Shown here: piece after piece, positions 1 through 10,885 of the stretch
Numbering within the stretch: the stretch's first letter is position 1
How the letters are laid out: each line of letters opens with the position of its first letter
From: Ziziphus jujuba
Lineage: Eukaryota; Streptophyta; Magnoliopsida; Rosales; Rhamnaceae
Length of the DNA stretch: 64,000 nucleotides
NCBI RefSeq assembly: GCF_031755915.1
Contig: NC_083380.1
Coordinates: 14,260,001 to 14,324,000 of the forward strand
Direction of reading: 5' to 3'
Position numbers and translations under genes: made by a program
Notes under the pieces: generated by a model
Told to the model about the DNA's origin: nothing
Databases searched by the model: none
Seen by the model: the letters and a program-made list of their open reading frames with translations, nothing else

Positions 1-1925
1 GGAATATTAGCTTGAGATAATAATGACATGCCAGGTTCATGAATGTGCTTATGCCTACGTTCTACATATCCATTTTGTTGTAGAGTGTATGGTGTGGTCA
101 AAAATGACTTATTCTATTTATTTCAAAAAAAAGGTTTGAGTTTAATAAATTCATCACCATTGTCTGAGTAAAAAAAATTAATGGTAATTGAAAATATTTT
201 TCCACAACAGCTTTAAATTTAATAAAAACAAAAGACACATCAGATTCTTGCATAATAGGATATAACCATGTGTACTTAGAAAAATGATTTACAAAAATTA
301 CATAAAATCTAAAACCATCATAAGAGGGAACAGATGATGGTCCCCAAACATCAGAATATACTAATTGCGAAGGTTTTGAACTAGAAAGGGAAGACAAACC
401 AAAAGGAAGACGATGGGATTTATTGCAAAAACGTGATGAACAAATAAATGACGGAGAGTTTTGAGAGAAGGATGACCAAGCCTTTGATGCCACTGTTGAA
501 GACTGGTTTTGACACTTGTATAGGCAGAATGTGTTGGATTGGATGAGAGGGATGAGGGGGACTCGGCCATTCATAAACTCCATGTCTAAGTGGACTTTTG
601 AGAAGATGAGTACTGGTTTGGAGATCCTTCACAACAAAATAAGTAGGAAAGAATTCAATAGAGGTATTATTGATTTGACAAAATTTGAAAAAGAAAGTGA
701 ATTTCGTGTTATGGCAGTAACACATAAGACATTAGTGAGAGAAAAAATTTTAGAGGGAGAGGATAAAGTTTAGAGCCAGTATGTGTGATACCCAATCTGT
801 TACCACTACCAACAGAAATCTCTTCAGTGCCATCATAGTCAAAATGAAGGGATAAAGTCTGAAAATCTTGCTCTATGTGATGCGATACACCTGTGTCCAA
901 TACCCAAGGTTAAGGCGGACTGGTAGGACTAGGACCCAGAATAGATGTTGAATGAAAAGCACGAGGAGCAGATCAATTGAAAGCAGGACGTACTTGCTTC
1001 TTAGGTGTGAATGTCCATCGATGCTTGAATAGAGGACAAAATCGTGCAGAATGTACTTGGGTTGTACACAGCTGATAGCGATCACTGTAATTGGTGGGAA
1101 AGGAGGTGGACACTTGGCAATGTTGGGGAACAAAAGATGCACGAGAGGGTTTGTATGGTCTGGGTGACCCAAACAGTGGGGCAGAAGTTCCAGGTGGAGG
1201 CATGCGTTGAGCAGCATGAGCAGTAATCATGGTGTCTTGAGGCCATATGTCTATCATTTTTATATAATTGCCATACTCCGTTAATTTCTCACGTAATTCT
1301 TCAAAACTGACAGAAGAATCTCATGTACGGAATACTGCAAAAATGCTTTCAAAGGCAATAGATAGACCATTAAGAATATATAAAGTAAGATCATCTTCAC
1401 TCACCGAGTGATCTAAGAGGCTGAGTTCATTTGCTGAATTTTTAACATTATTAAGATACTCCAAGACAGACCGATTACCTTGTGCTTTAATAAGCCTTTC
1501 TCTTATTCGCAGCAGCCGAGAGCGGGATGGTTTTACAAAAGATGATGCAAGTTGATCCGACGCATCTTTAGATGTTTCAAAGGTGGTGACAATCTAATGA
1601 ACTTTAGGAGAGAGAAGCCAGTAGCATACCAAGTAGAAGAGAGTCCTGGCGGATCCAAAATGAATAGTCAGGATTTGGAGACTGATCAAAAAGAGTCTGC
1701 AACGAGCATGGAAGATTACCATTGACGAAACCATAGAGATCATAGCCTGTGAAAAGCACATCAAACTGCTTACGCCATGGAAAGTAGGTGTTCTCAGTGA
1801 GTTTGAGATGGACCTGTGTTACCACAAACAAGGCTTGAGAGAGATGGCTCATTAGACACAGTAGAAGGAGCAACTGTGGATGTTGTGTTTGTAGAAATCG
1901 GCATGGAAAGTAATGAGGAAGCCAT
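1..1925 (-). pseudogene. Ty1/copia gag-pol remnant (minus strand, left-truncated)
   Basis: Read on the minus strand, copia domains occur in the normal order. A gag start lies at 1925-1923, followed by a gag core with YFPWRKQFDVLFTGYDLYG near 1780. A protease-like DTGVSHHI is at about 880. A pre-integrase WHQRLGHPS lies near 490, followed by an integrase core with DVWGPS and FSKYTWLYPI at 250-340. The QNGYVERRHKHI block reaches the left edge, so RT and RNase H, if present, lie outside the window. Several frame changes and stops separate the blocks, so this is a dead copy. The primer-binding site at 1970-1981 fixes the orientation. The family assignment is secure; exact coding borders are not. 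Confidence 0.85.
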
Positions 1926-1969
1926 TAGAAGGATTAAGAGGGATCGAGAAAAAAAAATTGTTTTTTGGT

Positions 1970-1981
1970 GCTCTAATACCA
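1970..1981 (-). other. copia primer-binding site
   Basis: On the minus strand this reads TGGTATTAGAGC, one base off the TGGTATCAGAGC that copia elements use to pair with initiator tRNA-Met. It sits 45 bases upstream of the gag start at 1925, as expected for a 5' leader. Confidence 0.75.
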
Positions 1982-2083
1982 TAGAAGAGATAACAGATGA
2001 TTGGAAAGTTATGTCAATTATTGATGTGAAACCATTGTTAAATACAGGTTTACAATAAGAGGATAAGCTGAAAAATGTTAACA
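1982..2083 (-). repeat. possible very short 5' LTR of the copia remnant
   Basis: Just outside the primer-binding site is a stretch that on the minus strand begins TGTTAACATTTTTC at 2083 and runs to the site at 1982. A TGTTAACA-type start is usual for copia LTRs, but the inner end reads CTTCTA, not CA, and about 100 bases is unusually short. No second LTR lies in the window to confirm it. The LTR may be longer and include the palindrome at 2127-2211. Confidence 0.35.
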
Positions 2084-2126
2084 AGTGACTCGGTTGGGTG
2101 AAGAAGAAGGCGCGAATGACGTGCCG

Positions 2127-2211
2127 TTTGGGCTGACTGCTGACGTCATCTGCTGACATCAGCACGACACGTCGTTTGCTGACGTCAGCAGATGACGTCA
2201 GCAGGCCCAAA
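2127..2211. repeat. long palindrome with TGACGTCA cores
   Basis: A near-perfect inverted repeat of 85 bases. The inner arms (2137-2157 and 2184-2204) are exact 21-base complements. Pairing continues inward through TCAGC/GCTGA and ACGAC/GTCGT to a minimal loop, and outward through TTTGGGC/GCCCAAA. Three TGACGTC(A) bZIP/CRE-type half-palindromes lie in the arms. It lies just upstream of the copia 5' end. Confidence 0.85.
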
Positions 2212-2466
2212 AAAAAAAACTTATTTTTTATTGATTTATTTGTTGTTTATTTATTAATTAATTTAGTGATTCAATTGTTCAATTTATTTATTTATTGTTT
2301 GTTTATTTGTTTAATTATCACATTCCAATTTTATTAAATTAAATTAAATATTTGTGATTGGAAAATTGGATTGTGTGAGCTTACCCAAAGAGGCTTTGTG
2401 CCTAGTTGGTATAGTAGTGTGGGATTTTAGGTACTCACCTGTCGTGAGACTTATTTTATCTGCATT
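2212..2466. other. AT-rich spacer, no gene seen
   Basis: Low-complexity TTTATT and TTAATT sequence between the palindrome and a gypsy-like remnant. No coding region, RNA gene or clear element border was found. Confidence 0.6.
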
Positions 2467-3640
2467 ATGTGTACCAATGTTGATGTGATTCCGCCCGAGC
2501 CCGCTCCACTGATAACCCGCTGGGGTGCTGACTCGACACGGATGAAGACTAGGCCAATCACAAGAGTTCAAATTAAGAGATTTAAGGGCAACCTGAGAGT
2601 ATTTATACAGAGGGTAATCAATCTCAATAGAGCTTGTCCATACTTGAAGATACAAAGCCTATTCTAAGCATCCAAGTGGTGGAAGCCGATACGGACCCGG
2701 GTGACGGTTTTGGTACATTTTTGGAGTCCGGGAAGTATGAAATGGTTCCAATGCTTTATGGGTTCAATACATATGCCTAAGAGGTCATGGAATCAAGTTA
2801 AAGCAGCCTCAAATGCAATCAAAAAGGGCTTGTACGGACAGCATCAAGAATTTGGCCGAATTTGCTGTATTGCTTGCTGGCTTTACTGTATTTTACTGTA
2901 TTAGCCTTTTCTTATTTTTCCAAGCATGGGCAACGTGTGGGACTTCATATTCAGCTTATTTGGCATCCTAAAAAGCATCTAGAAGCTGATTTAAAGCTAA
3001 AAGAGGTCAAAGATTGGTCAAAGTCAAATTAGTCAAAAAGTTAGTATTATAGTTTTCTAATTTTATTCTACTTTTTGTTTTAGGAAACTACCATTACTTT
3101 TTAGTTTTTATTTATTTATTTTCTGGACAAATAAGTTTAGGAAAGTTATTATTTTATTATTTTCATTGTAAATTAATTAATTCCTAATTCAAAATAAAGG
3201 AATTAATTAATCAATTTTAGTTTAGGAAACTTAGTTTAGGACATATTAGAATTCGGTCAAGTTTCCTAATTCCTATAGGAGTCCGGTTTTGAATTAATTT
3301 TTTAGGGTTTGTTTTGTTTCTTTCAAGCCTATTTAAAGGCTTATTTTTCAATAATAAAAAAACTTTGAACTTTGATTTGATTGAGAAAATACCTGTGAGA
3401 TTAATTATCTCTTTGTTCTTTGAGAACACCTAAAACACCATTAGAGAATTGGTTGTTTTAGCTTGACTTATCAATAGGTTTTCCATCCCCTATTGTGGCG
3501 TCTTCATTATACCAAGGTTTCTAACCACAGGTTGGTTAGGGGTTGAGGTCCATTCCATTAGAACTTGAACTTAATTAAAGATCCGGGCTAATATAATACG
3601 GGTTTAGGAGCAGGTCGTCCTAGGTTCGTATCAAATGTAA
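2467..3640 (+). mobile_element. probable Ty3/gypsy remnant: pol tail plus LTR-like segment
   Basis: The peptide at about 2539-2660 (TRPITRVQIKRFKGN and what follows) resembles the basic PITRSRAK-type tail near the end of many plant gypsy polyproteins. After it comes about 0.9 kb of LTR-like, AT-rich DNA with a TATTTAAAGG promoter-like element at 3330-3339, an AATAAAA signal near 3351 and repeated GTTTAGGAAA blocks. The boundaries and any target duplication were not found. The right edge abuts the leader of the next copia element, which suggests nesting or recombination. Confidence 0.4.
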
Positions 3641-4059
3641 TGTATATTGGCATAGTGGATGGGATGTTTTATATTTGCCTATTTCATGAAATTGCCAATA
3701 TGTTATTTTTCTCCCACTTATTAACCAGGGTCTATACGGGTAATTAAGCTACCATGTCGGTAGTTCTAGTTGCTTTGTATGACGCCTGGAATGGCAGTGG
3801 AAGTTAATTAAATGCCATGTATTACAGGTTCTGAGTTACCCTGTCGGTGATTCAGTTCAATGCATTTGATTGTGGTTATTTGGTTGACTGTCCCTGGCCT
3901 GTGTAAGGGTATCTTTAGTGCTACAAAGACCCTAAGCGATATTTATGTTTGTGTTTTTGTGTTGAGGGGCTGGAAAATAGTAATTGAATTGTCTTAATTT
4001 TTTTGAATGTCTTGTTGTTTACTATTTTTACAGCTAGTAGCACCCCAAACCTTCTGCCC

Positions 4060-7000
4060 ATGACTGCCATGATGAAATTGGATGGGATAAATTATCAGAA
4101 ATGGAAGAAAACCTTAGTTATGAATTTGACCTTCATGAAATTGGATTTGGCTTTGGAGATAGATCCACCAGAGATACCGACTGATGAGAGTACTGCGGCA
4201 GCTAAGAAACTTTGTGAGGATTGGAAGCACTCTAATAAGTGTTGTATGATGATAATGGAGAATTACATGGATGAGGCCATATATGCTAGTATTCCTAAAG
4301 TGAATACTGCAAAGGGATTTCTTGAGGAGATAGGAAAGAAGTTTATCAAGTTTGATATGAATGAGAAGCATCATTATTTGGACCTATTGAACAATACCAA
4401 GTATGATGGTATTAAAGGAGTAAGGGACCATATTATGCTACTTTCCTCCTATTATAATAAGCTGAAGGATCTTAAGATGGACATTGAAGAGGAGTTCTTG
4501 ACCTATTCTATAATGAGGAGTCTTTCATCACAGTTTGATAATATAAGGTCGAGTTTGAATACTAAGAAAGAAGGTTGTAGCTTGGAGGAATTGACTACTA
4601 TCCTTGTCAAGGAAGAGGATGATATTAAATTAAGTAAGTCTAGGTCTGCTGCTATGGTTTCACATCAGGTAGATAAGTTCAAGAAGTTTTTCCAAAAGAA
4701 GGGACAAGGATTCAAGCCAGGACAAGGTTTCAAGCCTGGGCAGGGTTTTAACCCCAATAGGAAGAAGTTTTCTGGTATGAAGCCTAAAGGGCCGAGGGAT
4801 GGTGGTTTTCAGATTAGAGAAAGGAAAGAGTACTTCAATGGAAGGTGTGGATACTGCAATAAAGTTGGGCACAAGAAGATAGACGGTTGGACCTTAAAGG
4901 GAAAGCAAGAGAAGAAAGGTAATATTCTAATGATTGAGACCAATATTATCGATGTGCCTATGAATTCTTGGTGGTTAGATACTGGAGCAACAATTCATGT
5001 TACTAATTCATTACAGGGGATGATAAGCCGAAGGGGCCTAACCAATCTTGAGCAGCATGTTTATATGGGAGATAGCTCAAGAGTGAAGGTGGACATTTTG
5101 GGAACAATCAAGTTGAAGCTTGCCACTGGATATGCTTTGGAGTTGCAAGAAGTTTCTTATGTACCTTCAATAAGAAGAAACTTGTTATCTATTTCTGTTT
5201 TGGATAGTCAAGGTTATAGTTTTTTGTTTGGAAATAACAAAGTTGAATTATTTAAGGATGGTAAAGTTGTTGGTTTTGGAACTTTATGTGGCAATTTATA
5301 TAAGCTTGATTTATTTAATAATGGTTTCAATTTCTCTGTTAATTCTGTTGTTGCTCCTATTGTTGCTTTCAAACGCCCAAGAGTTAATGACAATTCCTCA
5401 ATGTTATGGCATAAACGTTTGGGACATATTTCTAGGCATAGAATGGAAAGGTTAGTGAAGGATGGGATACTTCCTAATCTTGATTTCTCTGATCTGTTGA
5501 CTTGTGTTGAATGTGTGAAAGGAAAGTTAACTGCCAAGGTAAGAAAGGATAAGTTAGCTAGGTGTGGAGATGTTTTGGAGTTAATCCACACTGACATATG
5601 TGGACCTTTTACACCAATTGCTTTGGGTGGTTATAGATATTTTATTACCTTCATTGACGATTACTCTCGTTATGGACATGTTGAGCTTATTCGTGAGAAG
5701 TCAGATTCTTTAGTTGCCTTTAAAGAGTTTAAGGTAAAGATAGAGCTTCAAAAGAATAAGAAAATAAAAGCTGTAAGGTCTGATAGAGGTGGTGAGTTTT
5801 ATGGTAGATATGATGAGACTGGAAGGAATCCAGGGCCTTTTGCTATTTATTTGCGTGAGTGTGGCATTGATGCGCAATATACGATGCCTGGTACACCCCA
5901 GCAAAATGCCATAGCTGAGAGAAGGAATAGAACTTTGTTGGATATGGTGCGGTCTATGTTGGCAAATTCTAGGTTGCCAGATTATTTATGGGGAGAAGCT
6001 TTAAGGACGGCGGCTTATATTTTGAATCAAGTTCTAAGTAAGTCCGTTCCTAAGACACCTTTTGAATTGTGGTCAGGAAGAAAGCCTAATTTGCACCATT
6101 TTCAAATATAGGGTTGCAAAGCTGAAGTAAGGATTTATGATTCCCAAATTAAGAAGTTGGATCCTAAAACCATTAGTGGATATTTTGTTGGCTATTGTAT
6201 AGGATCTAAGGGTTCAAGATTCTTTTGTCCTTCTCACACCACCAGGATCGTGGAATCAGACAGGGCCATTTATTTTGAAGATGATTTTGGATTTGATGAT
6301 AATAATGGAACAAGGGTGCCTCAATTTAGAGAAGAAAGTGTTTTCATTCCCAGTATAATTGTTCCTGATAGAGATATTGTTGATCCAGTAGTTGATGAAC
6401 CAGTAGTTGGTCAGAATGAACTCATTGTTAAAGAGCAGGATATTCCAGCTATTGCAGATGCTGATGTACCTTTGAGGAGGTCACAAAGCATTAGGAGATC
6501 ATCTATTCCTGATGACTATGAGGTTTACTTGCAAGAGCATGAGTTTGATATAAGTGATGATTTAGATCCAGTCACTTATGAGGAGGCCATAAGCAGTTCA
6601 AATTCAATTTTTTGGTTGGATGCAATGGAAGATGAAATGAAATCCATGGCATCAAATGGAGTTTGGGATTTGGTTGAGTTACTAGAGGGTAGCAAGCCTA
6701 TTGGGTGCAAATGGGTCTTTAAGACTAAAAAGGACTCCAATGGTTAAGTGGAGAGGTATAAGGCTAGACTTGTAGCTAAAGGGTTTAGCCAGAAGGAAGG
6801 AATTGATTATGCAGAGACTTTCTCTCCTGTATCCACAAAGGATTCTTTTAGAATCATTATGGCGATTGTGGCGCATTATGACCTGGAGTTGCATTAGATG
6901 GATGTCAAGACTGCTTTTCTGAATGGTGATTTATATGAGGATGTATATATGGTTCAACCAGTTGGTTTCCAACAAACAAGGAATGGTAATTTGGTTTGTA

Positions 7001-8133
7001 AGCTTAAGAAATCTATTTATGGTCTTAAGCAAGCTTCAAAACAATGGTATCTTAAGTTTGATGAAGTTGTCACCAAAAATGGCTTTAAGGAGAATGTTGT
7101 TGATAGATCCATATATATGAAGGTCAGTGGGAGCAGTGTTATATTTCTAGTGTTGTATGTAGATGACATACTTTTGGCTACTAATGACATTTACCTATTA
7201 GCTGAGACAAAGCAGATGTTGTGCAACCATTTTGATATGAAAGATCTTGGTGAGGCTTATTTTGTTTTGGGCATCAAGATTGTTCGAGATAGGACTAATT
7301 ATGTATTGCAATTGTCTCAGAGAGCTTATATTGATAGAATTCTTAAGAGATTTGATATGCATAATTGTTCTCCTGGAAGTGTACCGGTTACGAAAGGTGA
7401 AAAGTTTTCTAAAGATCAGTGTCCCAAGAATGATAGAGAAAGGATGGCAATGAAGAATGTTCGCTATTCTTCAGCAGTAGGTAGTTTGATGTATGCTCAA
7501 GTATGTACACGGCCTGATATAGCTTTTGTTGTGGGTGTGCTTGGTAGATTTATGAGCAATCCTGGTCCTATTCATTACCAAGCAGTTAAGAAGGTCTTTA
7601 GGTATCTTCAGGGTACTAAAGATCATATGTTGACATTTCGTCGCACCAACTCTCTTGAAGTAGTGGGTTATAGTGATGCAGACTATAAAGGTTGTGTGGA
7701 TGATAAGAAATCTACCACTGGTTATATATTTATCATGGCAGGAGGTGCTGTGTCTTGGCGGAGTGCCAAGCAGTCAGTGACAGTATCCTCGACTATGGAG
7801 GCAGAATATGTGGCATGTTATGAGGCTACCCCTCATGCAGTTTGGCTACGGAATTTTATCCATGATTTAGGAGTAGTTGACTCCATTGAGAGGCCTATTA
7901 TGATGTATTGTGATAATACTGCAGCGGTGTCTTTCTCCAATAATTTAAAAGGTACTCCTGGTGCGAAGTACATTGATGTGAAATATTTTGTGGTAAAGGA
8001 GAAAGTTGAAGAGGGCCTCATTACTGTTGTTTACACGCCGACTTATAGCATGGTGGCAGATCCACTGACCAAGGCCTTACCTGTAGGCATATTTAAGGAG
8101 CATGTGTCCCGTATGGGATTGTTAGGCAGTTGA
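4060..8133 (+). pseudogene. copia gag-pol polyprotein, three in-frame stops
   Basis: One frame runs about 1,358 codons, interrupted only by TAG at 6109-6111, TAA at 6745-6747 and TAG at 6895-6897, with no frameshift. Domains in order: UBN2-type gag; a zinc knuckle with [14 protein letters not shown] in which the last cysteine is replaced by glycine; protease [10 protein letters not shown]; pre-integrase [10 protein letters not shown]; integrase with [15 protein letters not shown] and AERRNRT (the D,D,E residues); RT with MDVKTAFLNG and YVDDILL; RNase H with SDADYKGC, MEAEYVA and YCDNTAAV. The first ATG of the frame is at 4060. The few lesions imply that inactivation was recent compared with the other retroelements here. 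Confidence 0.93.
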
Positions 8134-8350
8134 GACTGCTGTGGGTCAGTGGGAGTTTGTTATGTTTTCTGTAGTAATATCCATGTTGAGTATTATTTAT
8201 TTCTTTGAATATTTTAATACATTGATGTATGTGGATCATTATTTATTTATGAGATGATTTATTACACATATTATTGCTCCTTGTATTTACAGGCCTGTTG
8301 AGACTATTAGTCTATGTATATGTGTATGTTGATCCACAGGTGCCATGGTG

Positions 8351-8640
8351 AATCCCTACTAACTAGTTTGGGTATATTGTTGTATCCTGTCGATACGCAA
8401 TGTGCTTGAATGAAATGGTTTTGTGTGTTGGGGGATTGCACATGGTTAGGTAAATCTCTACTACCTAGACTGAGTTTATGGCATGCAAAGTACTCGGTTG
8501 AAATGGTATAATGTTTTGGGAGATTTACTGAGAGAATCTCTACTGCCTAGTCTAGTATATTGTTGTGCCCTGTCTGTATACTATATATTTGGATGAAATG
8601 GCATTATGGTTCGGGAGATTCTATAGTAAGTGAGTTTGGA
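8351..8640 (+). repeat. imperfect repeats in the copia 3' spacer
   Basis: Three diverged units begin with AATCYCTACT at about 8351, 8453 and 8535. Each continues through CTAG, a TTG-ATGAAATGG block and a GGGAGATT-like end. They lie between the gag-pol stop and the polypurine tract and have no visible coding capacity. Confidence 0.55.
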
Positions 8641-8678
8641 TTTTATATGATGATGATTATGCAGTCCAAGTGGGAGAA

Positions 8679-9186
8679 TGTTGAATTAAATTAATATTTG
8701 TGGACTTTGCATAATCAATTACTCACTTACAGGGCCTATTTATGCCATTAATGGGACTGGCTTATTTTATTATTTTGTAGTAGGGCCCTTGGTCACACAT
8801 TCTCTATAAGACTCCAGTTGGCCCATTGGACTGGAGGACCAACTCTCTTTATAAGCCCATTGACTTATCCATATTTTTCCTAGTATAATTATATTATCAA
8901 ATTATTATTATTTTATGTGTGTCAAAATTAATGGATAAGTCTGACTTGCAGAGACTATTTAAAGGGTCTAGGGCAAGCAGATATTAATATACCATACAGT
9001 ATTTGGAGATTAGGGTTTTCAGAAATCTGAGAGTGGTTTGAGAGTAGTGTGTCCATAGGCACTACTTTACGTTGTTTCTATTTTGAAGGATTAAATATCT
9101 AATTTATTAATGGCTGCGTTTAAAAGTTAGTAATTTATGATTTATGGAATTTATTATGTATATTTAGATCCATAAAATTTCTAACA
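8679..9186 (+). repeat. copia 3' LTR
   Basis: It begins TGTTGAATTAAATTAAT directly after the polypurine tract and ends TTTCTAACA, giving a TG...CA-bounded LTR of 508 bases. Inside is a TATTTAAAGGG promoter-like motif near 8957. A 5' partner is not found in the window. Confidence 0.8.
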
Positions 9187-9284
9187 AAAAATCCTATTAC
9201 ATTACAACAACTAAGATAAATATTAACAATAATAATATATATCTCATAGAACCATACATATCGTGTATAACAAAACTAGTTACC

Positions 9285-10826
9285 TAACAAATTAGACGTT
9301 GATTCGTGAATTAATTTTTTTTTCTCATTTTCCCTCGGTTTGGTCAATTTTCTATTTTCTGCAAATGCCTCTTCGAAACAATTAACATATGCTATGCACG
9401 TGAGTGGTTACAGAGGTAAAGGGGCACTAAGTGTCTTTTTATCCCTTGAAGGGTATTGTTGTAAACTTGGGTGTCTTCTTTCTCAAGGGTTATTTTGGTT
9501 TATTTGGTCTTCGCACGTGGGTGTTACTCAGCTTGCCGTCGTTTTGGCTACATGGTCTCCAAGAAGAAGTATATCTGCACAATCCACAGATAATTATTGC
9601 TTTGCAAGGAAGAGTAAAAATTGCATGGTCCTGAGTTTACTAATTCCCTAGACACAATATATATATATATATATATATCATATCATATGGGTCTTATATA
9701 TAGATCTCATATAAGATTGTGTCTAGAACTTATTCTATGTAGGGATCCCATATAAGATTGTGGCTAGAACTTGGTAGTTCTATATTCATGGGATTTTTTG
9801 CATGTAAGTAATGTCAAAATTTAATCTCCTATTTCTTTTTTTCTTTTTTTTCTTCTTTACATCCCATTTTGGTGCTTGATTTTGGATTTTTTTTTTTTTT
9901 TTTTTTTTGCGGTTGGAAAATGTTTGAATCTTTAATGCATTTTTGTTGTGTATTTTGGAATTGATACTGTGGGTTTGTTGTGGATTCGGGTTTTGGGATA
10001 TTGGGTTTTCGATTTTTTTTTTTTTTTTAAGTGTGTTTTAAACTTGACTTCGGTTGACTCCGTTTTGACCTGTTGATGCATAAGGATTTGTTCTACGGAT
10101 CTATTACATGCTGAATTTTTTTGTTTTTTCAAATTTAACTGCTATGAACTATGTTTTCCTTTGATCTATAAGTTGATTTTTTGCTCCCTGTTGGCTTTTC
10201 TGTTAATTTGATGTAAATGATGGTGATGGAGAAAATTTTAAAATCCCGTAGCAAATCTAACATTCCTCCTTTTTTTTTTTTTTTTTTTCATTTTGGTACT
10301 ATCAATGTTTCAGTGTAAAAAATGGATTATGCTTTTAGGAACACAACTCTCCCCTCTCACAAAGCGATGGAACCCACATGTGTAAGTTCAATCCTTTTAT
10401 GAGAGAGGGAAGATGTACTCCCAGACACTAGAAATTTGTCCATTTTGGTGGGTTTATAAAGCTAGTTAGCTTTTTTTATTTTTTATATTTCCCTTTTTTT
10501 TTATTTTTTGGTTATAAAGTTAGTTAGCTTTTTTTTATTCCTTTATTCTTTTTTTTTTTTTGGACTGTAAAATTAGCCTTTTTTTTTTTTCTGTGTGAGG
10601 TCTTAGGCTGGCTCACGTATTAGTATTAGTATGAATTATTTCACTTCAGGTCTCGTTCATACCTTTACAAGTCATTCAGTACTTGGTTTCACTTGATGAG
10701 GAGTGGATGGAAACCATAACATGTAATTAATTGATTTAATTCCTTTACTGAATTACAGGTTAACATTTGACGGAACCTGCCACTTGTGTTATGTTTTTAA
10801 CAAATTAAAGATGCATCAAAAAGGAC
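9285..10826 (+). repeat. segmental duplication copy 1, left part (SABATH-type upstream DNA)
   Basis: This closely matches 32355-33909, with shared landmarks CCCTCGGTWTGGTCAATTTT, the ATGCACGTGAG block and CATTCAGTACTTGGTTTCAC. In copy 2 the same DNA leads into a SABATH first exon, so it is ancestral upstream DNA of that family. Two G-box cores CACGTG lie at 9397-9402 and 9514-9519. Poly-T tracts vary in length between copies. The copy is interrupted at its right end by the LINE. No gene is supported: the ORF seen in the CACGTG region is broken in copy 2. Confidence 0.8.
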
Positions 10827-10885
10827 GGGAAAAAAAAAGTGTTTGAGATTTTCATCTTTTTTCTGCTTTCTCTGTGCAATTCTGT

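Larger units (their letters stand above)
3641..9186 (+). mobile_element. Ty1/copia retrotransposon, 3' LTR kept, 5' LTR not recognisable
   Basis: The element comprises a non-coding leader (about 3641-4059), one gag-pol frame (4060-8133), a 545-base 3' spacer with imperfect repeats, a polypurine tract AAGTGGGAGAA at 8668-8678 and a 3' LTR (8679-9186). No sequence matching the LTR lies upstream between 2700 and 4000, so the 5' LTR is missing or replaced. A pyrimidine-rich tract ending TTTTTACAG at 4032 looks like a 3' splice site, so the leader may have contained an intron. That last point is inference. Confidence 0.8.

Noticed and set aside
2700..4000. 5' LTR of the 4.0-8.1 kb copia element
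   Set aside because: No stretch matches TGTTGAATTAAATTAAT or the TTTCTAACA end of the 3' LTR, and no TGGTATCAGAGC-type primer site was found.
9340..9651. 103-codon ORF in the duplicated upstream segment
   Set aside because: The paralogous copy at about 32400-32700 is similar in DNA but has an in-frame stop, and the encoded peptide matches no family I know. Conservation is explained by recent duplication.
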